Assembly (NCBI GenBank): GCA_029978905.1 | Contig: JAPOIM010000004.1 | Coordinates: 49,382 to 113,381 of the forward strand | DNA: 64,000 bases | Direction of reading: 5' to 3' | Source: Planctomycetota bacterium | GTDB lineage: Bacteria; Planctomycetota; Planctomycetia; Pirellulales; UBA1268 | Shown: piece after piece, positions 57,001-64,000 of the stretch | Layout: each line of letters opens with the position of its first letter | Numbering within the stretch: position 1 is the first letter of the stretch | Notes under the pieces: model-generated | The model's input: only the letters and a program-made list of their open reading frames with translations | What the model was told of the DNA's origin: nothing | Database searches by the model: none | Made by a program: the position numbers and the translations under genes

Positions 57001-57214
57001 TCACAACCTGTTGCGTGGACGCATCGATCACGTCGAGGGTGTCGGCCGGTGTGTTGACCACGAGCACAAGATCGCCAGCAACCGCGATCGGATTGACGTG
57101 GGGGCTCAAAAACCCCGGGTGGCCAGCGTCGGCGACTGCGAAACATGGGTCGGCCAGCAGCAGCCCAGTCAGTGCGAGGGCTGCTGCGAGGCAGCGTGGG
57201 TGTGGTCGCATCAC
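54023..57214 (-). CDS. Di-heme beta-propeller cytochrome (YVTN-like) with C-terminal add-ons
   Basis: A 1,063-residue exported protein. Signal peptide about 1-26. The YVTN-type beta-propeller (about 30-455) has LVVNTPADTLDVIDA, VAVRPDGREAWVANHVSDSV and LYGMAVDDTGRVYISQ. Heme motifs are C465-AS-C468-H469 and C629-GD-C632-H633, in a di-heme peroxidase-like context (RLGMKLFHVDGDND). A TIG/IPT-like segment (about 860-930; LLQVQNPDGLASNDFLFFV) and a C-terminal lipocalin-like part (about 950-1060; GTWVDKATGGTIAKTTYRW) follow. Likely an electron-transfer or substrate-oxidising envelope protein. It heads the minus-strand run and sits directly upstream of the ECF sigma gene. Confidence 0.82.
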   Translation of the reverse strand: MMRPHPRCLAAALALTGLLLADPCFAVADAGHPGFLSPHVNPIAVAGDLVLVVNTPADTLDVIDASTQQVVKRIAVGLQPVCVAVRPDGREAWVANHVSDSVSVIDLVADSPTRLTVVATIQDFDPLTKATRFDEPAGIAFASADDGSPKAYVALSSENRIAVINVARREVTSHLEIPAQDPRAIAVRNGRLYVAAFESNNQTQLSGGKGDSIDGDLVTFDAWEHSIRNNNVLSLGAVLDIIKHPEMPDRDLFVFDTASDALVETVSGIGTLLYGMAVDDTGRVYISQTDARNHINGRAGTKAHSLAELDNRPFLNRITTVVPGSDAPSFFDLEPLPPEQPADGEALATPFGIAVSDQSGVIVASAASSDMLFTVDATSGAVLGRVAVGSWPTGVALDHDHRDRLTHGWVLNAFSSTVSLIDLRDPAEPRVINTITLVDPTPALIAQGRRAFHTATASSTRTFSCASCHPDGHTDQLLWVLKTPVVSGGEQIMPRSTMPCRGLRDTEPYHWDGIPGDPYGGINSASVHVAVPANSDPTKPESSTRHLIDGGLASTMLHQDDTSVNDEGKQGHLSASDRDAMAAFLLDVPYPPAPKRPYTNVVSERARLGMKLFHVDGDNDPSKPRPNVCGDCHRLPHLVSTNTPGTGMDAPTWRGAYDRWLILPQGRLNMVEFDFFKRVAERGTPEEEVWKFSWAGRERFNPVWDMVLEASTGFVGGFGRQLTLNPETCGEGSASLDLLASLEQAHHDGSVVLTGEGVWLQGDGARPVQFTVDSSDDFERAVYAETGGRGRTFSASDLAEAAAEGTLVATFTARACSGVTAASPQPALWTSGPLERQGRQRFPKLAVGDTKVTASARHVHAAAVPLVDGHKAAGTVAIDGDRLTVELADPPSVGMHLLQVQNPDGLASNDFLFFVSQKADEDDDTPTTLAGILKKVGWEGIIGTWVDKATGGTIAKTTYRWTLPNRLLEVRNEGGDNPSVALVGVNPSNGDVYHVGGDTSGASFLGTWNIDDGGVGTLSLGIAGADGNEFTLQIRHELLDADTMRVTLLLPQPIVLELVRAKE

Positions 57215-57369
57215 ACGGTCTCCATGAATGGTGTTGCTGAGGCGAGCCGCGATCGCGGTGGCTCACACCCCTGATCGCCCGCCCCTTGCGAACGTCTCCC
57301 AGGATACAAACGCCGCAGCCTGCGTGGTCCTGACACATGCTGTTTCTGATTTCGCAGGAGACTGTCAGG

Positions 57370-59232
57370 ATGGCGCCAGCAAGAGCGTTTTCCAATCGCT
57401 CATGTTCCCCAGGGCTCTCTTCGGTGCATCGCGTCTCCTCGACAACGCCGGCGGTATCGGGCAGCGACCGCCGCCACGATCTCGATGCGTTGCGGGCGTT
57501 TGCGATGCTCTTGGGGCTTGTGCTGCACGGGGCGATGGCCTTCATGCCCTTCCCCTGGATCGTGCAAGACACGCAAAAGACGCCAGCGGTGGGCTTGCTC
57601 GTGGCGGTGATCCATGGGTTTCGCATGCCGCTATTCTTTGTGATGAGCGGCTTCTTTACGGCCATGCTGTGGCAAAAGCGAGGAGCCGCATCGATGCTGT
57701 GGCAACGATGGGTCCGCGTCTTTGTGCCGTGCATGCTAGGGCTGGTGACGCTGCTGCCGGCGACAGAGTGGGTGGCGGTTTGGAGCCGCGAGGCCGTCGC
57801 GCGGCAAAACCGCGTGGCCGGCGCGGGCCCAGCAGACGCCGCGTGGATCACCGCCGTGAGCGAAGCGGTGACACAAGGCGACGCAATGGGCCTGGCAAGC
57901 CTCTTGGGCGAAGAAGAGGAGGCTGAAGGACCGAGGCCACCTCTCGTTGATCCAGCCTCGCAGTCTCCCCTGCTCACCATCGCCGCCGTGCTCGGCCACG
58001 TCGACGTGGCCAGGGAACTAATTGACCACGGTGCCGACGTGGATGCGCGAGATGACGGTGGCCGAACGGCGATGCACGCCGCGGCTTTCCTTGGGCAAGC
58101 AGAGGTTGTCGAACTCTTGCTGGCCCGTGGAGCCGAGCCGCTGCCGAAAGGACCGATGGGGAGCACGCCACTCGGATCGACGAACGTGGATCCCGCCACC
58201 ACCAAGATGCTCGCCGGGGTGCTCGGACTGCCGACCCCCGACATGGCCAAAGTGGACGCGGGGCGGCGGCGGGTGCGGGAGTTGCTCGCGGCAGCGACGG
58301 GCGCGGAGGTGGGGAGCGACGGCGGTGCGGAGGCTCCTGGCAGCGCCGCCGCCGCCGCGGAACCGGCAGCCGTGGAACCAGCCCTCGCTGGGCTCGCTGG
58401 GATCCGCCGTGCCTACACCGCATGGCTGACCTCGGAGCAGTTTGTGGTGCCACTGCCGCCGTGGGGTGAACCACAAAACCTGTTTGTGGCCCGCGTCTTC
58501 GATCACCTCTGGTTTCTCTGGTACCTGTGCTGGTTGATGGTCGGGTTCGCCCTCCTTGCAGGCGCTGCTGGCGCGGTCCGGCTCCCGCTGCCACCGCGGT
58601 GGCTGGTTGTCTCGCCTGCGGCGCTTGTGTGGCTCGTGCCGCTGACACTCGGGCCGCAGCTCTTCATGGGGCTCTTCACGCCCAACTTTGGCCCCGACAC
58701 GTCGCTGGCCCTGATTCCGCAGCCGCATATCCTGGCCTACTACAGCGTCTTCTTTGGCTACGGGGCGGTGCTCTTTCTGGTGGGCGACCCGGAGCAGCGC
58801 GTGGGGCGGCGGTGGTGGTGGTCGCTGTTGCTGGCCGTCGTCGTCTGCTTTCCTGCGGGCTTGGTCACGATGGGCAACCCCGTGGCCACCGCCCTACCGC
58901 AGGTGCTCTTCGCTTGGCTAATGTCGTTTGGCTTGATCGGTCTGTTTCGGGCCGCGCTCCCCGCGGAGAACCAGGCCATCCGGTATCTCTCGGATTCGGC
59001 GTATTGGCTGTATCTCGCCCACATTCCGGTGCTCGTGGCGATTCAAACGTGGGCCCGGCCATGGCCTTGGCCACCGCTGCTGAAACTGTTGTTTGAGGTG
59101 ACGGTCGCCACCGTCCTGCTCCTGATCAGCTACCAACTCTTCGTGCGGCCTACACCGCTCGGGTGGTTGCTCAACGGTCGCCGTCGCCCTGCCGTGGCTC
59201 CCGCGGTCGACACGGGCCCCGCGGTTGCCTGA
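57370..59232 (+). CDS. Acyltransferase-3 / OpgC-like membrane protein with ankyrin insertion
   Basis: A 620-residue membrane protein. Residues 34-58 (RRHDLDALRAFAMLLGLVLH, with R42 and H53) and FRMPLFFVMSGFF (84-96) are hallmarks of acyltransferase-3/OpgC enzymes that acylate sugars across the membrane. After the third helix a soluble block of about 230 residues (about 140-370) interrupts the fold. It contains ankyrin repeats: SPLLTIAAVLGHVDVARELI, DHGADVDARDDGGRTAMHAA and FLGQAEVVELLLARGAEP. Then an Ala/Glu-rich linker, and the transmembrane part resumes at about 376 (DHLWFLWYLCWLMVG) to the end. One continuous frame with no sign of error. The ATG at 57370 follows CAGGAG. Confidence 0.85.
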   Translation: MAPARAFSNRSCSPGLSSVHRVSSTTPAVSGSDRRHDLDALRAFAMLLGLVLHGAMAFMPFPWIVQDTQKTPAVGLLVAVIHGFRMPLFFVMSGFFTAMLWQKRGAASMLWQRWVRVFVPCMLGLVTLLPATEWVAVWSREAVARQNRVAGAGPADAAWITAVSEAVTQGDAMGLASLLGEEEEAEGPRPPLVDPASQSPLLTIAAVLGHVDVARELIDHGADVDARDDGGRTAMHAAAFLGQAEVVELLLARGAEPLPKGPMGSTPLGSTNVDPATTKMLAGVLGLPTPDMAKVDAGRRRVRELLAAATGAEVGSDGGAEAPGSAAAAAEPAAVEPALAGLAGIRRAYTAWLTSEQFVVPLPPWGEPQNLFVARVFDHLWFLWYLCWLMVGFALLAGAAGAVRLPLPPRWLVVSPAALVWLVPLTLGPQLFMGLFTPNFGPDTSLALIPQPHILAYYSVFFGYGAVLFLVGDPEQRVGRRWWWSLLLAVVVCFPAGLVTMGNPVATALPQVLFAWLMSFGLIGLFRAALPAENQAIRYLSDSAYWLYLAHIPVLVAIQTWARPWPWPPLLKLLFEVTVATVLLLISYQLFVRPTPLGWLLNGRRRPAVAPAVDTGPAVA

Positions 59233-59297
59233 GCCTGCGGTACGATGCTCGCGTGGGTACGGGTGGAAACACAACCTCGCGAGTATTGGTGGCAGGC

Positions 59298-60602
59298 ATG
59301 AACGGATGCGTGTGTCGTTTTGGTGTTGTGGTGGGGATGGTTCTGGGGCTCGTCGTCAGCGGGCCGGCGCTCTTCGCTGCCGAGCTGCGAGCAGGGGCGG
59401 CGACCATTGAGATCACGCCGACCGAGCCCGTGCCGATGTGGGGCTACGGCTCACGGCATGCGGCACCTTCCACCGGGACAGCTGACCCGCTGCTGGCGAA
59501 AGCGGTGGTGCTCGCGGTCGGTGACACGAAGCTTGCGATCGTCGGGCTCGACCTTGGCCGTTCGCCGACCGAAGCGGGCTTGCAGCGGATCCGTGAGACG
59601 ATCAAGGCCAAGGCCGGGATTGAGCACTCGTTGATCGCCGGATCGCACACCCACCACGGACCAGTGGTCGAGCTCTGCGACGAGCCAGGCCGCGGGAAGG
59701 AACGATACGACGCAGCGGTGCGGTATGCCATGTTTCTTGAAGAACAGATCGCCAAGGTGATTCTCGAAGCAGACAGCCAGCTCGTACCGGCGATCGTGGG
59801 GGCGGGATCACGAGACCTGGTCGGCTTCAACCGCAACCGTCATTCGAAGCGTGAGCCGATTCCGGTGGATCGTCGGCTTGGCGTGTTGCGAGTCGATAGC
59901 GTGGAGACGGGCAAGCCCCTCGCGGTGCTCGTGAACTTCACGGCGCACCCAACCAGCATCCCCGACGAGACGATGACCTTTTCGGCTGACTACATCGGCT
60001 CGCTGCGAACCGTCATTGAGGAGAAACTCGGCGGGACGGCGATCTTCATGCAAGGCGCTTCGGGCGACCTCTCGACCGACCGGAGCGGCCAGGACCATAC
60101 GGCCTACGGGGCGGCGATCGGTCGCGAGGCAGCAGACCTCGCCTCGTCGCTTGCGATGCAGCCGGTGAAGCGGCCGTCCCTGAAGGTCCGTGAGGAGCGG
60201 TTTGACTTTGCCTCGCGGGTGGACTTTAAAAACCCGCTGATCGTGGGCGTGTACTCACTCGCCTTCTTCCCAGAACTCGTGGCAAACTTTGTGGCGGAAT
60301 ACGCCGAGGGGATCCGGCCGCGAATCACCGTGGCCGTGCTTAACAACTCGATAGCTCTGGTCGGCGGATCTGGTGAGTTCTTCTGCCAGCACGCGATGCG
60401 GCTGCGAGAGCGGGCCCGCGTCGACGAGCTCTTCTTCTTCGGCTACTGCAACGGCTACCACCAGTACTTCCCCACGATCGAAGGTGCCGCCGAGGGGGGC
60501 TATGGGGCTGACACGCAGGTGGCACCCGCAGAAGTGGGCGCGGGCGAAACCATGATGAATGCAGCACTCGAGTGGATCTTCGCACTGCAGGGCGCGCTCT
60601 AA
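59298..60602 (+). CDS. Neutral/alkaline ceramidase-like exported hydrolase
   Basis: A 434-residue exported protein (signal about 1-28). The opening, RAGAATIEITPTEPVPMWGYGSR, is typical of the neutral/alkaline non-lysosomal ceramidase N-terminal domain. SLIAGSHTHHGP provides metal-binding His residues, and FMQGASGDLSTD aligns with the catalytic serine block of ceramidases. It lacks the C-terminal domain of full ceramidases, as is common for planctomycete homologs, so the substrate may be another amide. The ATG at 59298 is chosen for the signal peptide. It is 65 bases downstream of the acyltransferase gene on the same strand. Confidence 0.85.
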   Translation: MNGCVCRFGVVVGMVLGLVVSGPALFAAELRAGAATIEITPTEPVPMWGYGSRHAAPSTGTADPLLAKAVVLAVGDTKLAIVGLDLGRSPTEAGLQRIRETIKAKAGIEHSLIAGSHTHHGPVVELCDEPGRGKERYDAAVRYAMFLEEQIAKVILEADSQLVPAIVGAGSRDLVGFNRNRHSKREPIPVDRRLGVLRVDSVETGKPLAVLVNFTAHPTSIPDETMTFSADYIGSLRTVIEEKLGGTAIFMQGASGDLSTDRSGQDHTAYGAAIGREAADLASSLAMQPVKRPSLKVREERFDFASRVDFKNPLIVGVYSLAFFPELVANFVAEYAEGIRPRITVAVLNNSIALVGGSGEFFCQHAMRLRERARVDELFFFGYCNGYHQYFPTIEGAAEGGYGADTQVAPAEVGAGETMMNAALEWIFALQGAL

Positions 60603-60694
60603 CTCGCGTGCCCGCCCTTCAAACCTATGAGCGAGGGGAGAGCCCTGGCCGAATGAGCCGGCCTCCTGGACGAGCGGAGCCTGAAGGGCGAGAG

Positions 60695-60790
60695 GTGCGT
60701 TGGGCATAGATGACTGTCGGAGGGTGGAAGTCCCTCTTCGCTAACGAGCGTGGCAGTGTCCGCTTGAAACGAGACGAATGCCACTTCCGA
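60695..60790 (+). mobile_element. Possible group II intron 5' fragment
   Basis: GTGCG at 60695-60699 agrees with the 5' end consensus of group II introns. Downstream there is a GAGGG-TGGAAGT-CCCTC hairpin (60720-60736), like the GGTGGAAGTCC element often found in domain I, and a GTGGCA (60750-60755) / TGCCAC (60779-60784) stem. The stretch is far too short for a complete domain I, so it would be truncated. Paired with the clear 3' end at 62184-62255 it suggests a broken intron. Assignment is tentative. Confidence 0.4.
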
Positions 60791-60881
60791 GCCCGCTGCT
60801 GGAGTCTGATCGCGGATGCCGTTTCGGCTGCGGTTAGGGAAGACGGTCGCGCCGGAAAAAAGGTTGCCGCACTTGCATGCC

Positions 60882-61559
60882 CTACACGCTTTCGCTCACG
60901 CACCGTAACAACCAACGGCGATATAAAAACGCGCAGGAAGCCAAACCAACACACCCGATGAATGATGCTGGCTCGGGTACCGGCGTGACCGCCGTAAACT
61001 CTGCAACGGCAGCATTTCGAACACCGGGATCATTAGTATTCCACCCAAGAATATCCCATCCGCGCTCGCCAATCATAGTTTCGGGGTTGTTTTTATGGTC
61101 TCCCCACCACTCCGGCTCACCGAAAGACGCACCTGAAGCAACAAGCCACCCATCGTAGTAGAATGCTGCAGCCGATAAGTTGGAGTACTGCGTAGGAACT
61201 ATGAGATAGTTATTAGCCGTCTGATGTCTAGAAGGATAACTTATGTACAATAGATCGATTATCGCCTGTGCTGCGACTTTCGCACCTTCTCTGTCGTAAT
61301 AAAAGGTCGGAGTCTTGATGCTCGGGGGATCGCCAGCCCCAAATATGTCGTCGAAGCCGTCCCCGTCATCATTCACATCGTAGTGAAAAGTGACATCATA
61401 GATGTCGCCCGCAACACTCAGACCATCAATCGCGGCAACGAATCCATCCGTGTTGAAGTACACTTGGGCCGCTCGAGACACCGGCGCGACAAACAATGTT
61501 GCTACCGAAAAAAACCAAAGCAGTTGCCGCTGAATTTGAAGAAGAGGAAATCGTGGCAT
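60882..61559 (-). CDS. PEP-CTERM sorted exported protein
   Basis: A 225-residue protein with a signal peptide (about 1-31, ending SRAAQ) and a C-terminal sorting signal: V194-P-E-P-A-S, a hydrophobic helix and a basic RRWLLR end. The middle has an Asp/Gly-rich DVNDDGDGFDD stretch and no recognised domain. PEP-CTERM proteins are processed by exosortases and end up in the envelope or exopolysaccharide; no exosortase is in the window. Its base composition is clearly richer in A+T than its neighbours, and it is flanked by intron and transposase remnants, so transfer is likely. The ATG at 61559 follows AGAGAGG. Confidence 0.82.
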   Translation of the reverse strand: MPRFPLLQIQRQLLWFFSVATLFVAPVSRAAQVYFNTDGFVAAIDGLSVAGDIYDVTFHYDVNDDGDGFDDIFGAGDPPSIKTPTFYYDREGAKVAAQAIIDLLYISYPSRHQTANNYLIVPTQYSNLSAAAFYYDGWLVASGASFGEPEWWGDHKNNPETMIGERGWDILGWNTNDPGVRNAAVAEFTAVTPVPEPASFIGCVGLASCAFLYRRWLLRCVSESV

Positions 61560-61636
61560 TGCAACACCTCTCTTGCTAGGTGGCTTCGGATGCAGATGGC
61601 CAGGCACAGCCATCGCTCGCCGCGTTGAATCCAGTT

Positions 61637-62032
61637 TCAAAGTGAAAAGTTTCGTAACCGACGTCGCCAAAAAGGCGGCCAGCATCGGGCATATTTTTCT
61701 GTCGTTGGAATATCGGGATCCCGACGAAGTAACTTCACCGTACTAATCGTCCGCCCGAACATCAACCATGGGCGGATTCCGGTTTTTTGTGGGTCTCGTA
61801 ACGCCAGTGTGGGCGGTGCGTAAGTCGTTTTCTGGAAATGGCTTACGGCTCTACCTTCCTTAATCCATGCTCGCAAGCGAATGATCGCTTCGGCGTTTTC
61901 GCGCAGCCAGTACGTCGCGCTGCTTTTGACCCGCAGGTTGATCACCCGATGGATCGCGCTCTCGGCGGTACACCCGCCGATTGGTAGTCGGGAACTTAGA
62001 GCGGCGCCGTAGTCCATGCGGTGATGCTTCAA
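61637..62032 (-). pseudogene. Transposase C-terminal remnant
   Basis: The translated segment contains RMDYGAALSSRLPIGG, AESAIHRVINLRVKSS and YWLRENAEAIIRLRAW. This pattern resembles the C-terminal end of DDE transposases of the ISKra4-like type (LPIGS..ESA...RVK.....W...AEA.L.LR). Only about 60-80 residues of recognisable similarity remain. The frame can be followed about 15 codons further upstream but no full gene is present, and the 3' part after about 61850 is unrelated. Exact IS family uncertain. Confidence 0.6.
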
Positions 62033-62183
62033 GCCACACCCATGCCGTCGAAGTTGCGTACCGGAACGCTTGGTTTCATGAGCGTCTGGTCTCGCTGGTC
62101 ACGACGTGGAAAACGCTCAACCCCGTCCCATCACTGGCCTCTGGTCAGACGCTGCTGGTTGACCTGTGAGACACAGTCCCAAA

Positions 62184-62255
62184 GAGCCGGATGTGTGATC
62201 CACAAGTCCGGTTCTGTGAGAGGCCTGGGGGCGAAAGCCCCTGGGCCTACTCGAC
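62184..62255 (+). mobile_element. Group II intron 3' end (domains V and VI)
   Basis: Domain V: GAGCCGGA (62184-62191) pairs with TCCGGTTC (62207-62214), contains the catalytic AGC triad and is capped by a TGTG/CACA helix. Domain VI: GGCCTGGGGGC-GAAA-GCCCCTGGGCC forms a long stem; then U pairs with A, a bulged A (62249) follows, and CTC pairs with GAG. The bulged A is 7 bases from the 3' end TCGAC (62255), exactly as for a lariat branch point. No intact reverse transcriptase is present upstream, so this is an intron remnant. Confidence 0.8.
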
Positions 62256-62403
62256 GGCTGGCGAATCGGCTTGGGTTCTCCCCGAGCGGCTGGTTACCAG
62301 TGGTCCGCTGCAGCCCGGGGGCGGCAAAAGTCTCGTCGCCGAGGCCTGCGGCCTCAAACGCTCCTCGAGCGTTCGCCGACCCCCGGTCCTCCGCTCGGCT
62401 TGG
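62256..62403. other. Non-coding stretch with two adjacent hairpins
   Basis: GC-rich sequence between the intron 3' end and the sulfatase stop; no gene is visible. Two perfect short hairpins occur side by side: GAGGCC-TGC-GGCCTC (62341-62355) and AACGCTC-CTC-GAGCGTT (62357-62373). Neither has a T-run. They may be intron-exon remnants or a weak terminator for the minus-strand sulfatase gene. Confidence 0.4.
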
Positions 62404-63900
62404 TTAAGGTCGGCCGTTTGGCCAGTGCGTTTTCATCAGCGCGTCGTGCTCTTCGTCGGTGAGTCGACCCGGTTGGCGGCTGCCGCTGCCGGCGCGGTTG
62501 GTGAGCTTGTCGCCGAGTTCGGTGCGGGCTGCCTCGGCGAGTGCCAGCATTTCTTCCACCTTGTCGGGCATGGTGGCCGCGAGATCGTGGGCTTCGCTGG
62601 GATCGTCGACAAGGTTGTAGAGTTCGGTGCCTGAATCTTTCTGGCGGTAGTCGACCGGCAGCCCACCTTGGCCACCTTCGCGTCCATCGAGCGTGCGGTA
62701 GCGGTGCGGAAGGATCAGTTTGTAGTCGCCGGCGATCACGGCCTGCAGTTCGTTCTGCTGGTAGTAGATCCAGAAAGCCTCGTGTGGGCAGCGGCCGGAT
62801 TCCTCTCCAAGAAGCAGGTGGCTCACACTCACGCCGTCGATCGGCAACTCAGGCAGCGGGGCACCGATCAGCTCAGCCACGGTTGGCAGGATGTCGATGT
62901 TCATCGCTGGCGTGTCGCAGGTGGTGCCGGCAGGGATCTTCCCTGGCCAACGCATCACACATGGCTCCCGAAAACCCCCTTCCCACGTGGTGCCCTTGCC
63001 TTCGCGAAGATGCCCTGCGGAGCCGGCATGCTCGCCGTAGGAGAGCCATGGACCGTTGTCGCTCGTGAAAATCACCAGCGTCTGCTCATCGAGGCCATTG
63101 GTGGAGATCGCATTCAAGATCTCGCCGACCGACCAATCGATTTCGGAGATCACGTCGCCGTAGAGGCCTCGTTCGGTCTTGCCGGCAAAGCGGTCGCTGA
63201 CGGCGAGCGGCACGTGCGGTTGCGGGTGGGGCACATACAGGAAGAAGGGCTGGTCGCGGTTGCGGTTGATGAAGTCGACGGCACGGGCGGTCAGCCACGT
63301 GGTCATCATCCGCTGGTCTCGCTCGTCGACCGTCCGCAGTCGCTTCGTGCCTGCGAAGAGTGGCAGCGGTGGAAAGGCTTTGGTCTGCGGATGCTGCGGC
63401 CACATGTCGTTGGAGTAGGGAATCCCGAAATACTCGTCGAAGCCGTGGCTCGTGGGCAGGAATCGCTCGTGGTCGCCAAGGTGCCACTTGCCGAAGATCG
63501 CGGTCGCGTAGCCTTGGCTGCGGCACACCTCAGCGATCGTCGTTTCGTCCGCATGAATGCCATGCCGACTGCCTGGGCCGAGTGCTCCATGGATCCCAAG
63601 TCGATTGGGATAGCAGCCGGTGAGCAGGGCGGTCCGCGAGGCGCTGCACACAGGCTGCGCGGCATACCAACGCCGGAAGATGCGTCCCTCGGCCGCCATG
63701 CGGTCGATGTTTGGCGTTTCAAAGCCTTCGGCACCAAACACCCCCACATCGCCGTAGCCTTGGTCGTCGGTGAAGACGATCACCACATTGGGGGGACGGT
63801 CAACCGGTGCGTCATCAGCGGCAACCTGCCCTGCCAGCATCGCGAACCAGCAAAGGGCGTATGTGCCATACATGACGTTGTTGGGAAACGTAGCGGCCAT
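62404..63900 (-). CDS. Sulfatase, formylglycine-dependent (arylsulfatase A-like)
   Basis: A 498-residue exported sulfatase. Signal peptide about 1-28. NVVIVFTDDQGYGDVGVFG carries metal-binding D45/D46. The maturation motif C85-S-A-S-R, followed by TALLTG, is where formylglycine forms. FGKWHLGD, a late SDNGPWLSYGEHAGSAG and YNLVDDPSEAHDL complete the family pattern. It differs clearly from the other sulfatase in the window (CGPSR type), so substrates probably differ. The ATG at 63900 follows GGGGAGATC. Its 3' end abuts the intron remnant region, with no obvious terminator. Confidence 0.93.
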   Translation of the reverse strand: MAATFPNNVMYGTYALCWFAMLAGQVAADDAPVDRPPNVVIVFTDDQGYGDVGVFGAEGFETPNIDRMAAEGRIFRRWYAAQPVCSASRTALLTGCYPNRLGIHGALGPGSRHGIHADETTIAEVCRSQGYATAIFGKWHLGDHERFLPTSHGFDEYFGIPYSNDMWPQHPQTKAFPPLPLFAGTKRLRTVDERDQRMMTTWLTARAVDFINRNRDQPFFLYVPHPQPHVPLAVSDRFAGKTERGLYGDVISEIDWSVGEILNAISTNGLDEQTLVIFTSDNGPWLSYGEHAGSAGHLREGKGTTWEGGFREPCVMRWPGKIPAGTTCDTPAMNIDILPTVAELIGAPLPELPIDGVSVSHLLLGEESGRCPHEAFWIYYQQNELQAVIAGDYKLILPHRYRTLDGREGGQGGLPVDYRQKDSGTELYNLVDDPSEAHDLAATMPDKVEEMLALAEAARTELGDKLTNRAGSGSRQPGRLTDEEHDALMKTHWPNGRP

Positions 63901-64000
63901 GGAGATCTCCCCGGGTAAACGAAACAGCCTCAAGCCTACCGCGGACGCTTCGGCCCATCGGCGGTAAAAGCCTCATCGCTGGGAAAGGATATTCCCACGC

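Noticed and set aside
62668..63918. 416-codon plus-strand frame opposite the second sulfatase
   Set aside because: The sulfatase on the minus strand has its FGly motif and metal ligands here; the plus frame shows none.

Overview
The window looks like chromosomal DNA of a planctomycete, most likely of the Pirellulales. The GC content is high, about 60% or more by eye. It carries several families that are strongly enriched in that phylum: two DUF1559 pseudopilin-like proteins ending in an H-X9-DG motif, a PSCyt1/DUF1549/DUF1553 cytochrome followed by a DUF1501 protein, two FGly-type sulfatases, a PVC-type heme-binding dehydrogenase with a CxxCH tail, a LEPR-like N-terminal motif on a giant secreted subtilase, and an ECF sigma factor paired with a FecR-type regulator. 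No rRNA, tRNA, CRISPR array or phage is visible. About 42 protein genes and gene remnants can be supported.

Layout. 1-9.5 kb: a DUF1559 protein and a lipoprotein, an LctP permease (minus strand), then DUF1549/DUF1553, DUF1501 and a sulfatase. 9.5-12.8 kb (minus): M20 deacylase, exported amidohydrolase and adenine deaminase. 12.8-22.3 kb: a divergent control region with a long inverted repeat and a tandem glycine riboswitch, then gcvP, a YqhA-like gene (minus), a tightly coupled glyA-aguB-aguA set (one-carbon metabolism plus the agmatine-to-putrescine route), DoxX and an exported aldose epimerase. 22.3-31 kb: a 1,481-residue subtilase (minus), then rhomboid, USP, an acetoacetate-decarboxylase-like protein and a flavin halogenase-like protein (plus). 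31-34.8 kb (minus): D-hydroxyacid dehydrogenase, LemA and an M48 peptidase. 35-45.2 kb: a second DUF1559 protein, a phytase-like esterase, a non-canonical Nramp transporter, a large MscS-family channel, DUF502 (minus) and a P450.

45.2-57.2 kb is a run of seven minus-strand genes. In transcription order they encode a di-heme beta-propeller cytochrome, an ECF sigma factor, a FecR-type transmembrane regulator, a class C-like serine hydrolase, a TlpA-like thioredoxin, an SGNH-like protein that lacks its serine, and a PVC-type dehydrogenase/cytochrome. The first three are packed within a few bases of each other, so they are probably one regulatory and redox unit. 57.3-60.6 kb (plus) holds an acyltransferase-3 membrane protein with ankyrin repeats inserted in it and a neutral-ceramidase-like exported hydrolase.

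60.6-62.4 kb is a mobile or degenerate island. It contains a clear group II intron 3' end (domains V and VI with a bulged branch-point A), a possible intron 5' end, an AT-richer PEP-CTERM gene and a transposase remnant. The window ends with a second sulfatase. The most unusual items are the ankyrin/acyltransferase fusion, the broken group II intron enclosing a foreign-looking PEP-CTERM gene, the halogenase/ADC-like pair, the sigma-FecR-cytochrome unit and several enzymes with altered key residues. No single locus is demonstrably a new system from sequence alone.
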